Below are positions 20,904 to 32,196 of a stretch of 64,000 nucleotides of DNA, piece by piece (position 1 is the first letter of the stretch; each line of letters opens with the position of its first letter). A program made the translations under genes and the position numbers. The notes beneath the pieces were generated by a model. It searched no databases. It worked only from the letters and a program-made list of their open reading frames with translations, and was not told the DNA's origin. The stretch lies in assembly GCA_030770535.1 (NCBI GenBank), contig JASVEC010000054.1, positions 118,292 through 182,291 of the forward strand. The letters are read 5' to 3'. The DNA comes from Batkoa obscura (lineage: Eukaryota; Entomophthoromycota; Entomophthoromycetes; Entomophthorales; Batkoaceae).

Positions 20904-21751
20904 TGTAGAGTTTTCTTCGCTAAACGGTTTATTGCTTATAGAAACTCTCATATTTTTAATACTCTATTAAGTTTATTCTATTTATAATAACTATAATAAA
21001 AAATAAAACTTTAAATCCATAGACTTGGAATATTTCCCATGCTTTATTTTATATGATTGGTTGTTTTTCTGCTCTCAGTGTATCTTAACCAACCAAAGAT
21101 AAAGTATTCATCTCACTTAGCAACAATTTTAAAAACCCACTAAAAGTTAAATATAGCATTTGATCTTTAATTTGAAAATTCGGATCAAATTCACTTGTTG
21201 CATAATGTACTACAAAAATAAACTTACTATTAAACAAAAAGATTTACATAGTCATAATGGGGATCCAGGTTTGAGCTTTTTTCCAGTATTCTACATTTAA
21301 ATCCTTACTTTTAAAAAAAAGTTTAGGAGGTAACTAATAATACTTGAAATTGCTTAGCTATAATGAAATGAAAGTGTACTTAAAGCATTATTGATATATC
21401 CAAACAGTAGCTTGTATTTGTATCTTCGAGAAGCCAGTTTAGTTTCCTAGATGGCTTTTATATCAGATTTTCTTAATAGTATTTAATGACATCTCAATAA
21501 ACAAACGTTAGATATTAATATAAAGTCATTATATGAAAATGTTACACTGATATACTATCTCAAGCAATTGGTATAATTACTTTCAGTATACTTTAATAAG
21601 ATCCTATGTTATATTTTTAAAGTGATTCATTTTGTTTTCTATTTTATTAAAATGAATTAACTTTGATTCAATAATTTTACAAAATTTAATCGATCTAAGA
21701 GATATTTTCTAAGTAAGGGCTATGAATAGAGATCAACTTTGATTTTTAAAT
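20904..21751. other. Intergenic region between DOT1 and GDH, nothing recognised
   Basis: It should hold the DOT1 promoter and the 3' end of the glutamate dehydrogenase transcript. There is no open frame of interest, and no MITE; the GGGGATCC near 21260 is not one. Confidence 0.45.
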
Positions 21752-23546
21752 TTAACCTTGAGTTGAAAACATAGCACCAGATGATTGGTTGACTAAAGCA
21801 ATTTTTTGAATAGCATTAACCAAAGCAGCAGTACGATAATCGACATTCAAAGAGTTGGCAGTAGAAAGAGTCTCACGGCAAGCAACAATCATAGTATCTT
21901 CTAATCCAGAGTAAACAAGCTCATGTTCTTCAGCACCGTGAACAATGTGACGACGTTCGCTTTCACTAAGGTTACGACCTACTTCTTGTTCAACTAAAGC
22001 CAAAAGTTTAGCCTTACCTTGCTCTTCCCACATCTTGTTCATACGTCCAAAACGAACATGAGAAAGATTCTTTAACCATTCAAAATAAGAAACACATACA
22101 CCACCTGCATTAAGAAGAAGATCTGGTATAACAACAATACCACGTTCAGTTAAAATGTCATGGGCAGCTGGAGTTACTGGCCCATTGGCAGCTTCACCAA
22201 CAATCTTAGCTTGGATTTTGTGAGCATTCTTGAGACCTATTTGGCGTTCAAGGGCAGCAGGGATCAATACATCACATTTGACTTCAAGAACAGAAAGAGG
22301 CTCATCTAAAATAGTACCAGAGGAATAACCACGGAAAGTACCAGTTTCTTTACGGTGAGCAAAGAGTGCTTCAATATCTAAGCCATTCTCATCATGAATA
22401 GCGCATTCATATTCACCAATTGCAACTACTTTAGCACCATTATCTTGGAAGAACTTGGCAGCCCAATAACCTACATTACCAAAACCTTGGATGGCAACAG
22501 TTGTGCCTTCCATTTTACCAGAAAGTCCAGTCTTTTGTTGAATTTCTTTGAATTTAAGGAATTCACGGACACCATAATAAACACCAAGTCCAGTAGCTTC
22601 GGTACGTCCGCGTACACCTCCTTGAGAGACTGGTTTTCCAGTAACGCATGCAGCAGCATTTACGTCAGTAGAATGAAGTTGACGGTAAGTATCTGAAGTT
22701 AAATAAGTATAAATAAATGAAAAGTAAAACTAAATTACCCATAATCCAAGCCATTTCACTAAAATTAAATAAAAATCAATAAAATTATTATGAAAGATAT
22801 TAAATAATTACCGAGCTCCAGTACCTACATCTGGGGCTGGAACATCGATACCAGGGCCAATAAAATTCTTTTGGCAAAGTTCAACAGTAAAACGACGTGT
22901 AATACGTTCTAATTGAGCTGGAGTCCATTCTTTAGGGTTGATTTGAATGCCACCTTTACCGCCACCAAACGGTACATCAACAACAGCACATTTAAAAGTC
23001 ATCTAAACATTATTAATCTACTTACAATGATGTATTATAAACTTACAAGAGTAGCAAGAGCTTCTACTTCTTGAAGATCAACTTCATCAGAGAAACGAAT
23101 ACCGCCTTTAACTGGTAAACGATGACGAGAGTGTTGTGCACGATAACCACGGATCATAACGTGTTTTTTGTCGTCGACCTATTTAAGTTAATGGTGCTTA
23201 GTAAATCTTAAGCCGAAAAAATAATTATTTACCTCAATTGGGAAAGTAACTGAAAGAACAGCATCGGTGCTTTTGATTTGGGATAAGGTTTTTGGAGCCA
23301 CACCAGATACATTTGCAGCACGATCATAAAAATTTTCTACTGAGCCAAGGAAATCAGGCTCATGATCTTCACAAGCATTGGATACTGCAGGGGTAGAATA
23401 GGATTTGATATTGCGCAAAAGAGATGCGGACTTTAAACTGGAAGTAAAAATGATTAACTTCATGGTGACAATGTTTAATATGAAGCTAAATTTATCAATT
23501 ACCTTTGAGTTCTAAATAAGTTAGATAAAGATCTAGCCAAAACCAT
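21752..23546 (-). CDS. Mitochondrial-type glutamate dehydrogenase (510 aa, 6 exons)
   Basis: Minus-strand exons 23546-23503, 23437-23233, 23178-23047, 23002-22812, 22758-22739 (20 nt) and 22692-21752 splice in frame. The enzyme interconverts glutamate and 2-oxoglutarate plus ammonia. The Arg/Ser-rich, acid-free first ~30 residues look like a mitochondrial targeting peptide. Catalytic-domain landmarks are [26 protein letters not shown] with the reactive lysines, [14 protein letters not shown] and AREMAWIMDTY. The Rossmann dinucleotide loop is [10 protein letters not shown], and GEAANGP and [14 protein letters not shown] follow. Length and motifs match the ~500-residue animal/plant-type mitochondrial enzyme rather than the ~450-residue NADP or ~1000-residue NAD enzymes usual in yeasts. 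The start lies in a short first exon; the ATG at 23463 falls inside intron 1 and is not needed. Confidence 0.92.
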
Positions 23547-23893
23547 TATGTAAATAAAACAGTTATAAAAAAAGCAATAAAATTTTGTATTTATTTGATC
23601 TTTAAAAAATATTGTTTTATCATTTTTATATTATTTTTTTGTACCACCATACTGTTGGCAAGGTTTCATATAATTGTTCATAATTCTTTTGATTTGTTAA
23701 ACGTGTATCCTTGACGAATAAAACCCTGATAAATGTAAAATTTGAAAATTAAATTTTCCCACCTTCTTAAAAATATATACTTTAATTGGCCAGGTGTAAA
23801 ATAACTCATGATTTGTTGATTTACTGACAAAACATCTGATTATATTCTAATGAATTATTGGTAAATTGGCCAAATTAAGATCTGATAAATATA
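23547..23893. promoter_or_regulatory. Upstream region of GDH
   Basis: About 350 bp without a gene in front of the GDH start. It presumably contains the promoter; no motif is identified. Confidence 0.35.
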
Positions 23894-23994
23894 TGGGGAT
23901 GTATTTTTGTGTTTAAGAATTTTACTAACAAATTTTCCACGCAAATAGCGCTTAAAAGATGGAAAAAGTGATAAAGCCAGAGAAAACACTCCCA
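23894..23994 (+). mobile_element. MITE copy 20
   Basis: Full-length, ends TGGGGATGTATTTTTGTG and ...ACACTCCCA, flanked by TAT on both sides. Confidence 0.85.
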
Positions 23995-24229
23995 TATATT
24001 AAAATTCAACCTTAAATTTCAAGCATCTATTAAGAAATTTATATTTGTTATTTCCATTGTTTAAATATCTTTTGTAACTATTTTAGTATATTAAAAATAT
24101 ATGCTAGGTAAATATTTGATAAATTAATATTAGCTTATAAAATATATAAAATAAAATAAAATTTTAATACGTATATATAATTTTATATCTTTTATAATTA
24201 ATTAAAATTGATCCAAAAAAATAAACTGT

Positions 24230-24605
24230 TTATTTTATAAACCAGATTTAGCTTTAAATAATAATAAAATACAAACTTTTATAATTAAGCTTTAAATAGA
24301 ATTAAAAATTTTAATATAATAAAAAAAAAGTACATTATATAAACATTTTAATCTGCTCGTATTAATTTTAACTAATTATAATAATCTAAAATTTATAAAA
24401 TTTTACGATAAAATAACAATATGAGTTTACTATTATTAATAGTAAACTTAACTAAGTGATATGCAAAATTAGTGCTTTAAAGGAAACGGAAAAGCTAATA
24501 AATACCACTTAGAGAATAAAAAAACGCCCTCGCATAATAGATATATTTAGTACACAATTAAGAAAAGTTGTTCAAAATAAAATAAATATGGTGCAAAACA
24601 TTGTT
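24230..24605 (+). mobile_element. Very old remnant of the large transposon
   Basis: Diverged similarity to transposase codons ~1-85 (ATGCAAACTTTCATAA becomes ATACAAACTTTTATAA) continues to about 24500. A short piece from around codon 228 (ACACAATTAAGAAAAGTT) follows. Terminal sequences are absent. It is more eroded than any other copy here. Confidence 0.6.
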
Positions 24606-24832
24606 TTATCGGCTCTATGATTGATTATAACATAACAGTCACTTAAGTTGTTGTGCTCTCGAGTTCAGGTACAATCAATCATAAGCTTTTGTTTTGATAT
24701 TCATATTCGGAGTACAAAAGATATTTTAGCGCATGGTAGCTCAAGGCTTTTTAGTTGAATTATTCCCTGATATTTATACCTTTAATAAAGCCACTGACTC
24801 TTTCTGATAGTACTTTAGATAGATTTTACAAT

Positions 24833-25002
24833 AGTATTGTCTATTCTATTTGTCTTACATAGTTCGTAGCCTATTATGTGTTATTCATAATTCAAGACTA
24901 TTCTAGTTACACAAACTAAGACCTTTTGACCTATGACTAGTTAATCAAGTAAGAGCTGGTTTTGACTCCAACCGCTGAGTACCAATTCCACAACAGTGGT
25001 AA
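24833..25002. repeat. Partial relative of the 9859-10124 inverted-repeat element
   Basis: ATTGTCTATTCTATTTGTCT and the following 150 bases match the reverse complement of the centre, and one arm, of the element at 9859-10124, with about one change in seven. The other arm is lost. A separate small hairpin (TATGATTGATT ... AATCAATCATA) lies just upstream at about 24624-24684. Confidence 0.7.
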
Positions 25003-25705
25003 AAAGCAGCAAAAACAGAAAAAAAATTAAAAAAACCATATAGCAAAAAGTATATGGGGTTGTCCGAATTGGTTTGAATTTACTTAGAAATTAATCCAAA
25101 TTTTATTTTTAAATTTGTATCTTTAAGTGACGATTAAATCTAAAAAGCCTAAAATTAAATTTCTCTATTTAAAACTTATTTTGATTGATTCCTTTTCTTA
25201 AATAGCTAATTTTCCTAATTATATGTTTTATGTTATTTGTGTTGGATATTTAATAGATACATAGTTATCTGACTTTATTTTTTGTTGAAATAGAAATAAA
25301 AATAAAATGCAAACTTTCATAACTAAACTTCGAAATCGAATTTTTGAAAATTTCAATACAATAGGGAGGAGTACACAATATAAACATTGTAATTCATTTA
25401 CATCAATTTTAAGAGCTACTTATAACAACCCAAGGTTTATGGAATTTTATAATAAAACAAAATGAAGAAAAGATATATTATCAAAGTTTACTATCGATAA
25501 TAAACTTAATCAAGTAATGTATAAAATTAGTGCTTTAAGGGAAACAGGAAACAAAAATCAGCAAGTAGCGTTATTATCAACTATAGCTTCAGTATATTCT
25601 TTTGATGAATGTAAGAGTTTTGGGTTTAATATAAATAGAAATCAGTATAATTATTCAAAAACAAGTAATAATAATAAAATATCAACATTACAACATATTA
25701 TTAAA

Positions 25706-25726
25706 AATACAAAAATACATCCCCAT
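25706..25726 (-). mobile_element. MITE end fragment at a small deletion
   Basis: AAAATACATCCCCA interrupts the transposase. The codons that would lie across it (about 135-148) are missing, so a MITE seems to have been lost together with flanking sequence. Confidence 0.6.
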
Positions 25727-26427
25727 ATAATATTTACTAAATGATTCAACTATTTCATCAAGATTTAATAAAAAATAATGATAGTAAATATTCATCAGAT
25801 AATACATATATTAAATAAAAGTAGAAGAACGGTTTGAAAGATAAAGCAGTAGCTAGGCCAATATTTTTTAAATATATATCAAGTAATTTTTAAAAATGCA
25901 ACAAGAAAAACAGATTTATATAACATATGTGCCAGTATACAGTTAGAAAAAAGTTATTCGAAAATAAAATAAATACAGCAATAAAAAACAAAGCAGAGAT
26001 AGAAGAAATTTTCAATGAAGAAAAAAAATTATACAAATTACATAAATTCTGTGTTGATACTCAAAAAAACACATTTAATGAAACTATTAAAAAATTAAAT
26101 AACAAAAGTTGTATAATAGTTTTAGATTTTAAACAAAATATGGAAATAGGAACAAAAGACTAGAGATTCAATAAATCTAGATCATTATAATAAACAAGCT
26201 ATATCAGTCAGTATTAGGCTTTGGTGTATTACATCTAAAAGATGATAAAACAATAGGCAAAGTTTACTTTGATTATTCATCTGAAATATTAAACCATGAT
26301 TCAGCATATGCAGGAGATTATTTAATCGATTTGATCTCTACAGAGCTTTTATTTAAGAAGTTTAGAAAAATCAATATATGCGAAGATACAAGAAATCATT
26401 TTAGATCTCAAGAGTTCCTACATTATA

Positions 26428-26528
26428 TGGGGATGTTTTTTTCAGCTTCAACATTTTTTCCATCTTTTAAGCGCTATTTGAGTGGAAAAATTGCTAGTAA
26501 AATTATTAAATACAAAAATACATCCCCA
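26428..26528 (-). mobile_element. MITE copy 21
   Basis: The flanks CATTATAT / TATATTTAAA compare with the empty site CATTATATGTTTAAAG at 14240-14255, which gives a TAT duplication. The intact large element sits at exactly this transposase position in the older copy (12871/15248). Confidence 0.88.
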
Positions 26529-27054
26529 TATATTTAAACAAATTCACAAAATGAATAATAGTTTGAATGTTAATCTTAATTTTTTTGCTGAGCATCATTG
26601 AAAAAGTATAGTTGATGGACATTTTGGAAACCCTTCAAAATGGAAAAGTAGTTTTGAAGCGTTAGGTAAAATAGAAGACATTAGTCAATTAATTTCAAGA
26701 TTTGAGGCTTTTATTTGCGAGCATAATATAAAATTAATAACTCGACTGTTAAAATGGGAAAACAGATAAATTTTCAAAAAGTATAAAAGAAACAAAAGTA
26801 TAAAAAGAATAATAGAGATGCAAGGCATTAAAGAAGTATTTACACATTATTAAACATAACAATAAACTACATTGTTATCCAGTATCTGATAGATCAAAAA
26901 GAGCGATATAGCTACAATTAGAGTTATAAAGTCTATAGAAAATACAAAAATTAAAAGATCAATCCCAGCTTATCTTACCAAAATAACAGAGAATTTAAAT
27001 TTTTGACATTTACTAAGCAAGTAGTTTGTTAAATGATAGAAATCAATTACTAAA

Positions 27055-27154
27055 TGGGAGTGTTTTTTTAATTTCATTATTTTTTTCATTTTTTAAGCGC
27101 TATTTGAGCAGAAAATTTGTTAGTAAAATCCTTAAACACAAAAACACACCCTCA
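27055..27154 (-). mobile_element. MITE copy 22
   Basis: Inserted in the transposon 3' region. The flanks ...AAAT / AATGTTAAT match an uninterrupted AAATGTTAAGATTACTT at 14771-14787, which gives an AAT duplication. Confidence 0.85.
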
Positions 27155-27668
27155 AATGTTAATATTACTTAAGTTGTTAATAGCTAAGCTAATAAAGAAT
27201 TAAAAAGCAAGTAAACATGGTAATAAATAAAAATCATTATTATGTTGTTTATATTATATAAACATAATTGGTTACAGTTTTGGGGCTAATTACTCCCTCC
27301 CATGCAGTTATTTATTAACTTAGCAATATATTAATAATGTAATTGTAACATTAAAATAGTTTATTTATTTGATAAAAAATCTGCAATGTTGGTTATAAAG
27401 CAGTCAATAATAAACACTTATCAATAAAACTTTATAAGAAGATGTATTTATTTACATACTACAACTTTAATCAATATCAATATATGAGTTGTATTAGTAA
27501 AAGCTTTGCTAATATGGGAGTTTCGATTAAAATTAGTAGAAATTCTGCCAACTTATAATATAAATTATAAATTTAAAACTGCTTCAGGTACTTTTGTTTT
27601 TTAATAAATAATTTACTATAAATCACTCTAATTTTTTTAAATATAGAAACTTTTAAAAAAGTTTTGAG

Positions 27669-27705
27669 TAGGGATGTGTTTTTATATCTAAAAATTTTAT
27701 ATCAA
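27669..27705 (+). mobile_element. MITE left-end fragment
   Basis: GGGATGTGTTTTTATATC then AAAATTTTAT resembles the first ~35 bases of the family. The rest is absent. Confidence 0.5.
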
Positions 27706-27776
27706 TTTATAACAAAGTTCAATATACTTAAAAATCATAGTTATCTTAAACGTTGAAAATAAAAAAAACCATTACA

Positions 27777-27875
27777 TGGGGATGTATTTTTGTGTTTAAG
27801 GATTTTACTAACAAATTTTCTGTCCAAATAGCACCTGAAAATGGAAAAAGTAATGAAGCCAAAAAAACACCCCCA
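27777..27875 (+). mobile_element. MITE copy 23
   Basis: Full-length, TGGGGATGTATTTTTGTG to ACACCCCCA. Confidence 0.82.
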
Positions 27876-28936
27876 TATTTTTTATTAAAAGTAGTAAGTT
27901 AATTGGATATAGTAGCAGTATATTATTTTTTTAAATGTCATTGTAAAGCTATTAAGCTTAGAACTCTTTGAGACTTTTATATTAAAAATGTTTTTTTAAC
28001 AATTGTACAATTAAAGCTTTAAAATATTTATAAAATCATACAAATATGATAGTATAACATTGTAATATTTTGGTTGAAAAGTATTTAATTTTACTAAGTT
28101 TTAAAATGAACAACATAGAACATTTGAAATTTGGAATTTTAAAAAATTCACGATTTATTTTTAGTATTTAATGAGTTTATAAAATATTGAATATGTATTT
28201 GAAAATGAACGGTATTAATTAGTATGAAATCAACTAATTTGCAAAAATAATCAATTACAATAGTTTCTATATTAATATTAATTATACATTTATTTTACAA
28301 AACTTAAAGTTGATATTGAAATAGACATAGACTAATCCCCTTTGTTACTCTTTTCACAAGAGATTAGAATGAGTTTGGTATACTATTCTCAAGATATCCA
28401 ATAGGAATTAAACTCTTTAATTTATTAAATAATCTTATATTTTAACAAAATCGGATTTACTTATGGAACAGTTATTCAAAAGCTTCATCTTTAAAGATTA
28501 TAAACAAATATCAAACATACAATAAAAAGTACATCAGTTTTATAAGTTAAGTCCTTTTATCACTAAAGCGGATTTAATGAATTTAAAATTTGTATTTGAG
28601 TACATTTTTAATAGGGAAAAACGCAAAAAAGTGGAGGAATAAAAAGTTAATTAGAATCTCATTCAAATTAGATTCACTACCTTTTAGAAAATAAGTCAAT
28701 TTTATTGGCTGAAATTATTTTCTTATTGGGAATACAAAAATTAAGATGAATTAAGTATAAAGTCCCAATAAAATTTACAATTACTTAATTAGATATTGTT
28801 TTAATTCAATTAAATTGCAAGTATTCTTAGAATTAAGGATACATTATATGGTTAAAATAATCAAAATAATCATATAAATAACCTTGCATTTTTCAAAACA
28901 AACTGCTTTTACTTTTATTAATTACGATACAGCAAT
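27876..28936. other. Non-coding gap upstream of a receptor gene
   Basis: There is no open frame or repeat in this kilobase. The promoter of the gene at 28937 must lie at its right end. Confidence 0.45.
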
Positions 28937-29941
28937 ATGATTTTAGAAGTAGGACAAATTCTTGCTTTGGTATTCTGCATTATTGGGGTGACACTCAATC
29001 TTGTAGTTGGTGGGGTAGTTACTTTTGGGCTTAAACTAAGGACGAGCGATCTAATTTTAATTGCTATGATAGCAGGGTCAGATTCATTATTTTATCTTAA
29101 CAACATTATACGTATGATTTTAATAGCTGTTGGATACCTTGTACCAAATACTAGTAATGTTGCTCCAGATCCAGCTTGGTGGTGTCCATATGATAGTACT
29201 ATGACTTTAACAGGTTTACAAATCTCAATTGAGTTTGTTGCTTTATTAAGTATAATGAGATATATGGGGTTATGTCACAGAAAAAAATTATCGTTCTGGG
29301 TTTGGTTCCCATTATCTTGTCTTTCCATTTTATCTGCAGTTGGTTTATTATTAGGAAATTGGTATTATGGAATTTATCATTGGTCAGAATCTCATTTATT
29401 TTGCTTACCAGTCATCAATCCTTTCAGAGCATTTAGCAACGATAATCGTGATTACTTTGTAACTTGGTTTTCATCTTTCATGGGGAGATTTTTTATCTCT
29501 TTAATTATTATTGTTTTTTGCTATTTCAAAGTAGCCCAAGTTTATCGTCAAGCTATAACACAATCAGGTATGATGGCAATTAAAGCGCAACAAGAAGAAG
29601 GATACGAAAGTGATGGTATTTCTCTTAATGAAGCTAATAAAATTGATGAAATTTCCAAGTTAAATCAACAAATCAAAGCCCAAAAAGTATTTGCAACACT
29701 CAAATTAATGGGTGCAGCATTTGCATATATCATCTGTGTATTACCAGATATGGTTGTAAGTATCTTTTACATTCAGGAGCACTATCTGACCGATCCTAAA
29801 ATTTATATAACAACGCATTTGCTAATGTGTTGTGGAGGTCTAGTGAACGCACTTTTTGTTCTTTCCTCTCATGATCCTTCTAAACGTTATCTTAAGAGTT
29901 TATTCGTGAAAGAAGAGGAAGGAGAAGAGGATTACGAATAA
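28937..29941 (+). CDS. Seven-helix family A GPCR-like receptor (334 aa)
   Basis: Seven hydrophobic helices can be placed at roughly residues 7-30, 40-65, 90-112, 120-143, 180-203, 255-278 and 288-308. An RY-type motif at the end of helix 3 (SIMRYMGLC) resembles the DRY motif of rhodopsin-like receptors. Conserved cysteines at WWCP (~85) and LFCLP (~157) could form the usual extracellular disulfide. Helix 6 has CVLPD and helix 7 has NALFVLSSHDPSKRY. The third cytoplasmic loop is about 50 residues and hydrophilic, and the acidic tail ends EEEGEEDYE. The ligand is unknown. There are no introns. It is the only plus-strand member of the family in the window and the most divergent one. A membrane transporter is unlikely given the RY and disulfide pattern. 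Confidence 0.8.
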   Translation: MILEVGQILALVFCIIGVTLNLVVGGVVTFGLKLRTSDLILIAMIAGSDSLFYLNNIIRMILIAVGYLVPNTSNVAPDPAWWCPYDSTMTLTGLQISIEFVALLSIMRYMGLCHRKKLSFWVWFPLSCLSILSAVGLLLGNWYYGIYHWSESHLFCLPVINPFRAFSNDNRDYFVTWFSSFMGRFFISLIIIVFCYFKVAQVYRQAITQSGMMAIKAQQEEGYESDGISLNEANKIDEISKLNQQIKAQKVFATLKLMGAAFAYIICVLPDMVVSIFYIQEHYLTDPKIYITTHLLMCCGGLVNALFVLSSHDPSKRYLKSLFVKEEEGEEDYE

Positions 29942-30257
29942 GTATTCAGTTTGTATTGTTAAATTATTTAATAAGCTTTCTAATAGTTTAATAAGTCGAA
30001 ATAAATTAAACCTTATCTTATTTAAAAGATCCCTTATCTATTTTTATAAATTATATAAGCTCAATAAATAGGGAGTTTTTATTCAAGGTTATATTATATA
30101 AGTAGCTTATAGTTTATAATCATATTTAAATACTCAATTATTGAGAATCGAAATAACTAAGTCTGTAGGCTTTCTTATAGTACTTTGTTTGACATTCTAT
30201 TGCTATTTGTTATTTAAAATAGTTAAAATAGATCCCTATAACTTTAAAGATAAGATA
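29942..30257. other. Non-coding gap, nothing recognised
   Basis: 3' flank of the receptor gene; no motif chosen. Confidence 0.4.
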
Positions 30258-30358
30258 TGGGAGTGTTTTTTTTGACTTTATTACTTTTTCCATTTTTTAA
30301 GCACTATTTGAATGTAAAATTTGGTGGTAAGATTCTTAAACACAAAAAGACATCCCCA
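30258..30358 (-). mobile_element. MITE copy 24
   Basis: TGGGAGTGTTTTTTTTGAC to GACATCCCCA, flanked by TAT on both sides. Confidence 0.82.
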
Positions 30359-30499
30359 TATATATATTTTTAACATTAATTCAATAAATGACGTAAAGAT
30401 TATATAATAACTAATTTATAAGAACGACTATTGATAACTTATTACAGTATTTTATAAATCAAAATTATTCCTATACAATATTTAATTACTCTTTATAGT

Positions 30500-30544
30500 A
30501 AATATATTTTTAATAAATATATTTTTAATAAATATATTTTTGTC
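30500..30544 (+). repeat. Three tandem 15-bp repeats
   Basis: The unit AAATATATTTTTAAT occurs three times in a row with almost no change. Confidence 0.85.
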
Positions 30545-31878
30545 ACCTATTTTAATATAGTATATTCCTAAAATTATTATTTCAAAAAGCTTCTATTCGA
30601 TTTAAAATGTTTATGATATTAATTTATCTAACTAATATGTTTGATACTATTTATTAACCCTTATTGAAATGAAATAATATAATGCATTCAAGTCATAATT
30701 AAAAGCAAATATATTAAATATATTAAACATACTTATTTAGTAATGTACTCTCGATAGTTTATGTTATTTCAATCTGGGGTTTGAGGAAAATAATTTATTA
30801 CAGTTTAAATATTTAAAGAGAATACTAAAGAATAGTTATATTAATAAATATAATATTAAATATATTTCTTGCTTTTAGAAATTTCGAATATAAAAATAAT
30901 TAAATGTGGGTTATTATTTGTCTAAGAATATAGATTAAAAATTCATAAAAGTGATTGTATTTAATAATACAATACATATATTGTATAACATAAAATAATC
31001 AAATATATAAGATAATAACATCAGGCATAGAAGAGCAGTAAATTTAAACCAAAGGCTTATTTTTCCTTAGGTTTGATTTCTTGAAATTTTCATTTTAACA
31101 TGTTATGAAAATAATTTTATTTGCTTCTAAAATTAGTATAAATAGGAATGCTTTTTAGCTTGTCATCTAACTAATGTATTTACACAAAAGATGATAAAGC
31201 AGTGAAACGAGAAATATTCCAATATAGACTTTATAAAATCGAGTTTGGATCAATGATAGTATTTATTTTTAGCTTTAATCAAGTTTTTAGGTTTATCGAT
31301 ATGATATTTAATATAAAGTAGGTTAATAAGAATATACTATATAGTAACACCAAAGTTGTATTCTATTTAATTCAATATTATAAGTTTAAAAATAGCATTA
31401 AAGCAAGAAAGTTTATAAACAATATCAAAAACTAAAAGTTTACTCTCAAAAGCATCGGCTACAACTATATATTCAAAACAGTAATTTAGCTTATTTATCT
31501 AAATCTCACTTAAAAGCGGCTCAACTAGTCAGCAACCTGGGAACTGGAATAAACAATAGTATTGAAGTAGCTGACTAGTCAAAGCCGTTAAAAACGGGAT
31601 TAGGTATTGGGCTATGGGTTTGAAATTTTTGCTGGAAAAAAGTTCTAAATTGAAGATATTAAATGAACTAAAAAGCAGCTGCAATCAACTTTTATAAGGC
31701 TGGTTGTTTTAGATCAGTTTTTATATTGAAATACTAATTTAATATTGATATTAGGGTTAGAAATAAAATTATTCAAATATTTGTTAACAATTTTGCTTTT
31801 CTGTTGTAAAAATTGATCCTTATAGAAATTCCACTCAAAGTTTACAGTCTACACTATAATAATACCCTGGGAAAAATA
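30545..31878. other. Non-coding gap with one small hairpin
   Basis: No open frame of note. The only structure seen is the hairpin at 31513-31593. Confidence 0.45.
31513..31593. repeat. Short inverted repeat (hairpin), arms ~21 bp
   Basis: GCGGCTCAACTAGTCAGC and its near reverse complement GCTGACTAGTCAAAGCCG are separated by about 40 bases. It is GC-richer than its surroundings. Confidence 0.65.
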
Positions 31879-31973
31879 TGGTGATATGTTTTTGTGCAAG
31901 ATTTTTACTCAATTTTTCCACTTAAATAGTGGTTAAAAGATGAAAAAAGTTATGAAGCCAGAAAAACACCTCA
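31879..31973 (+). mobile_element. MITE copy 25
   Basis: TGGTGATATGTTTTTGTG then TTTTTCCACTTAAATAG and ...AAACACCTCA; both ends are slightly worn. Confidence 0.75.
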
Positions 31974-32196
31974 TATACTGTAAAAAAATTATTAGTGATA
32001 GGAAAGAATTAAACCAAAAATAGATTACGTAGTAAAACCTAATTCCATTATTGGTTTATTTTATCGCGTTAATTAAAACAAGCTTTCATTATCCTACTTT
32101 TTATTTGTAAAAATGTGTAAAATTAAGGATCTCTCAACAGACTATAACTCATTTTTATCACACTCTAGTAAAATTTAAAAGAGGTCTTACTTTACT

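Larger units (their letters stand above)
25055..27668 (+). mobile_element. Broken copy of the large transposon with nested MITEs
   Basis: The 5' terminus TGGGGTTGTCCGAATTGG starts at 25055. The transposase can be followed almost end to end but is broken by several stops, frameshifts and small deletions; open pieces remain at 25517-25744, 25927-26163 and 26331-26537. MITEs sit at 26428-26528 and 27055-27154, and a MITE end remnant lies at 25706-25726. The 3' non-coding part fades out near 27668 without a clear terminus. Confidence 0.8.

Noticed and set aside
21255-21285. GGGGATCCAGG resembling a MITE start
   Set aside because: The following 90 bases lack the MITE core and right end.
23188-23463. 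Alternative GDH start at 23463
   Set aside because: That ATG is inside intron 1. The ATG at 23546 splices into the same frame and gives a better targeting peptide.
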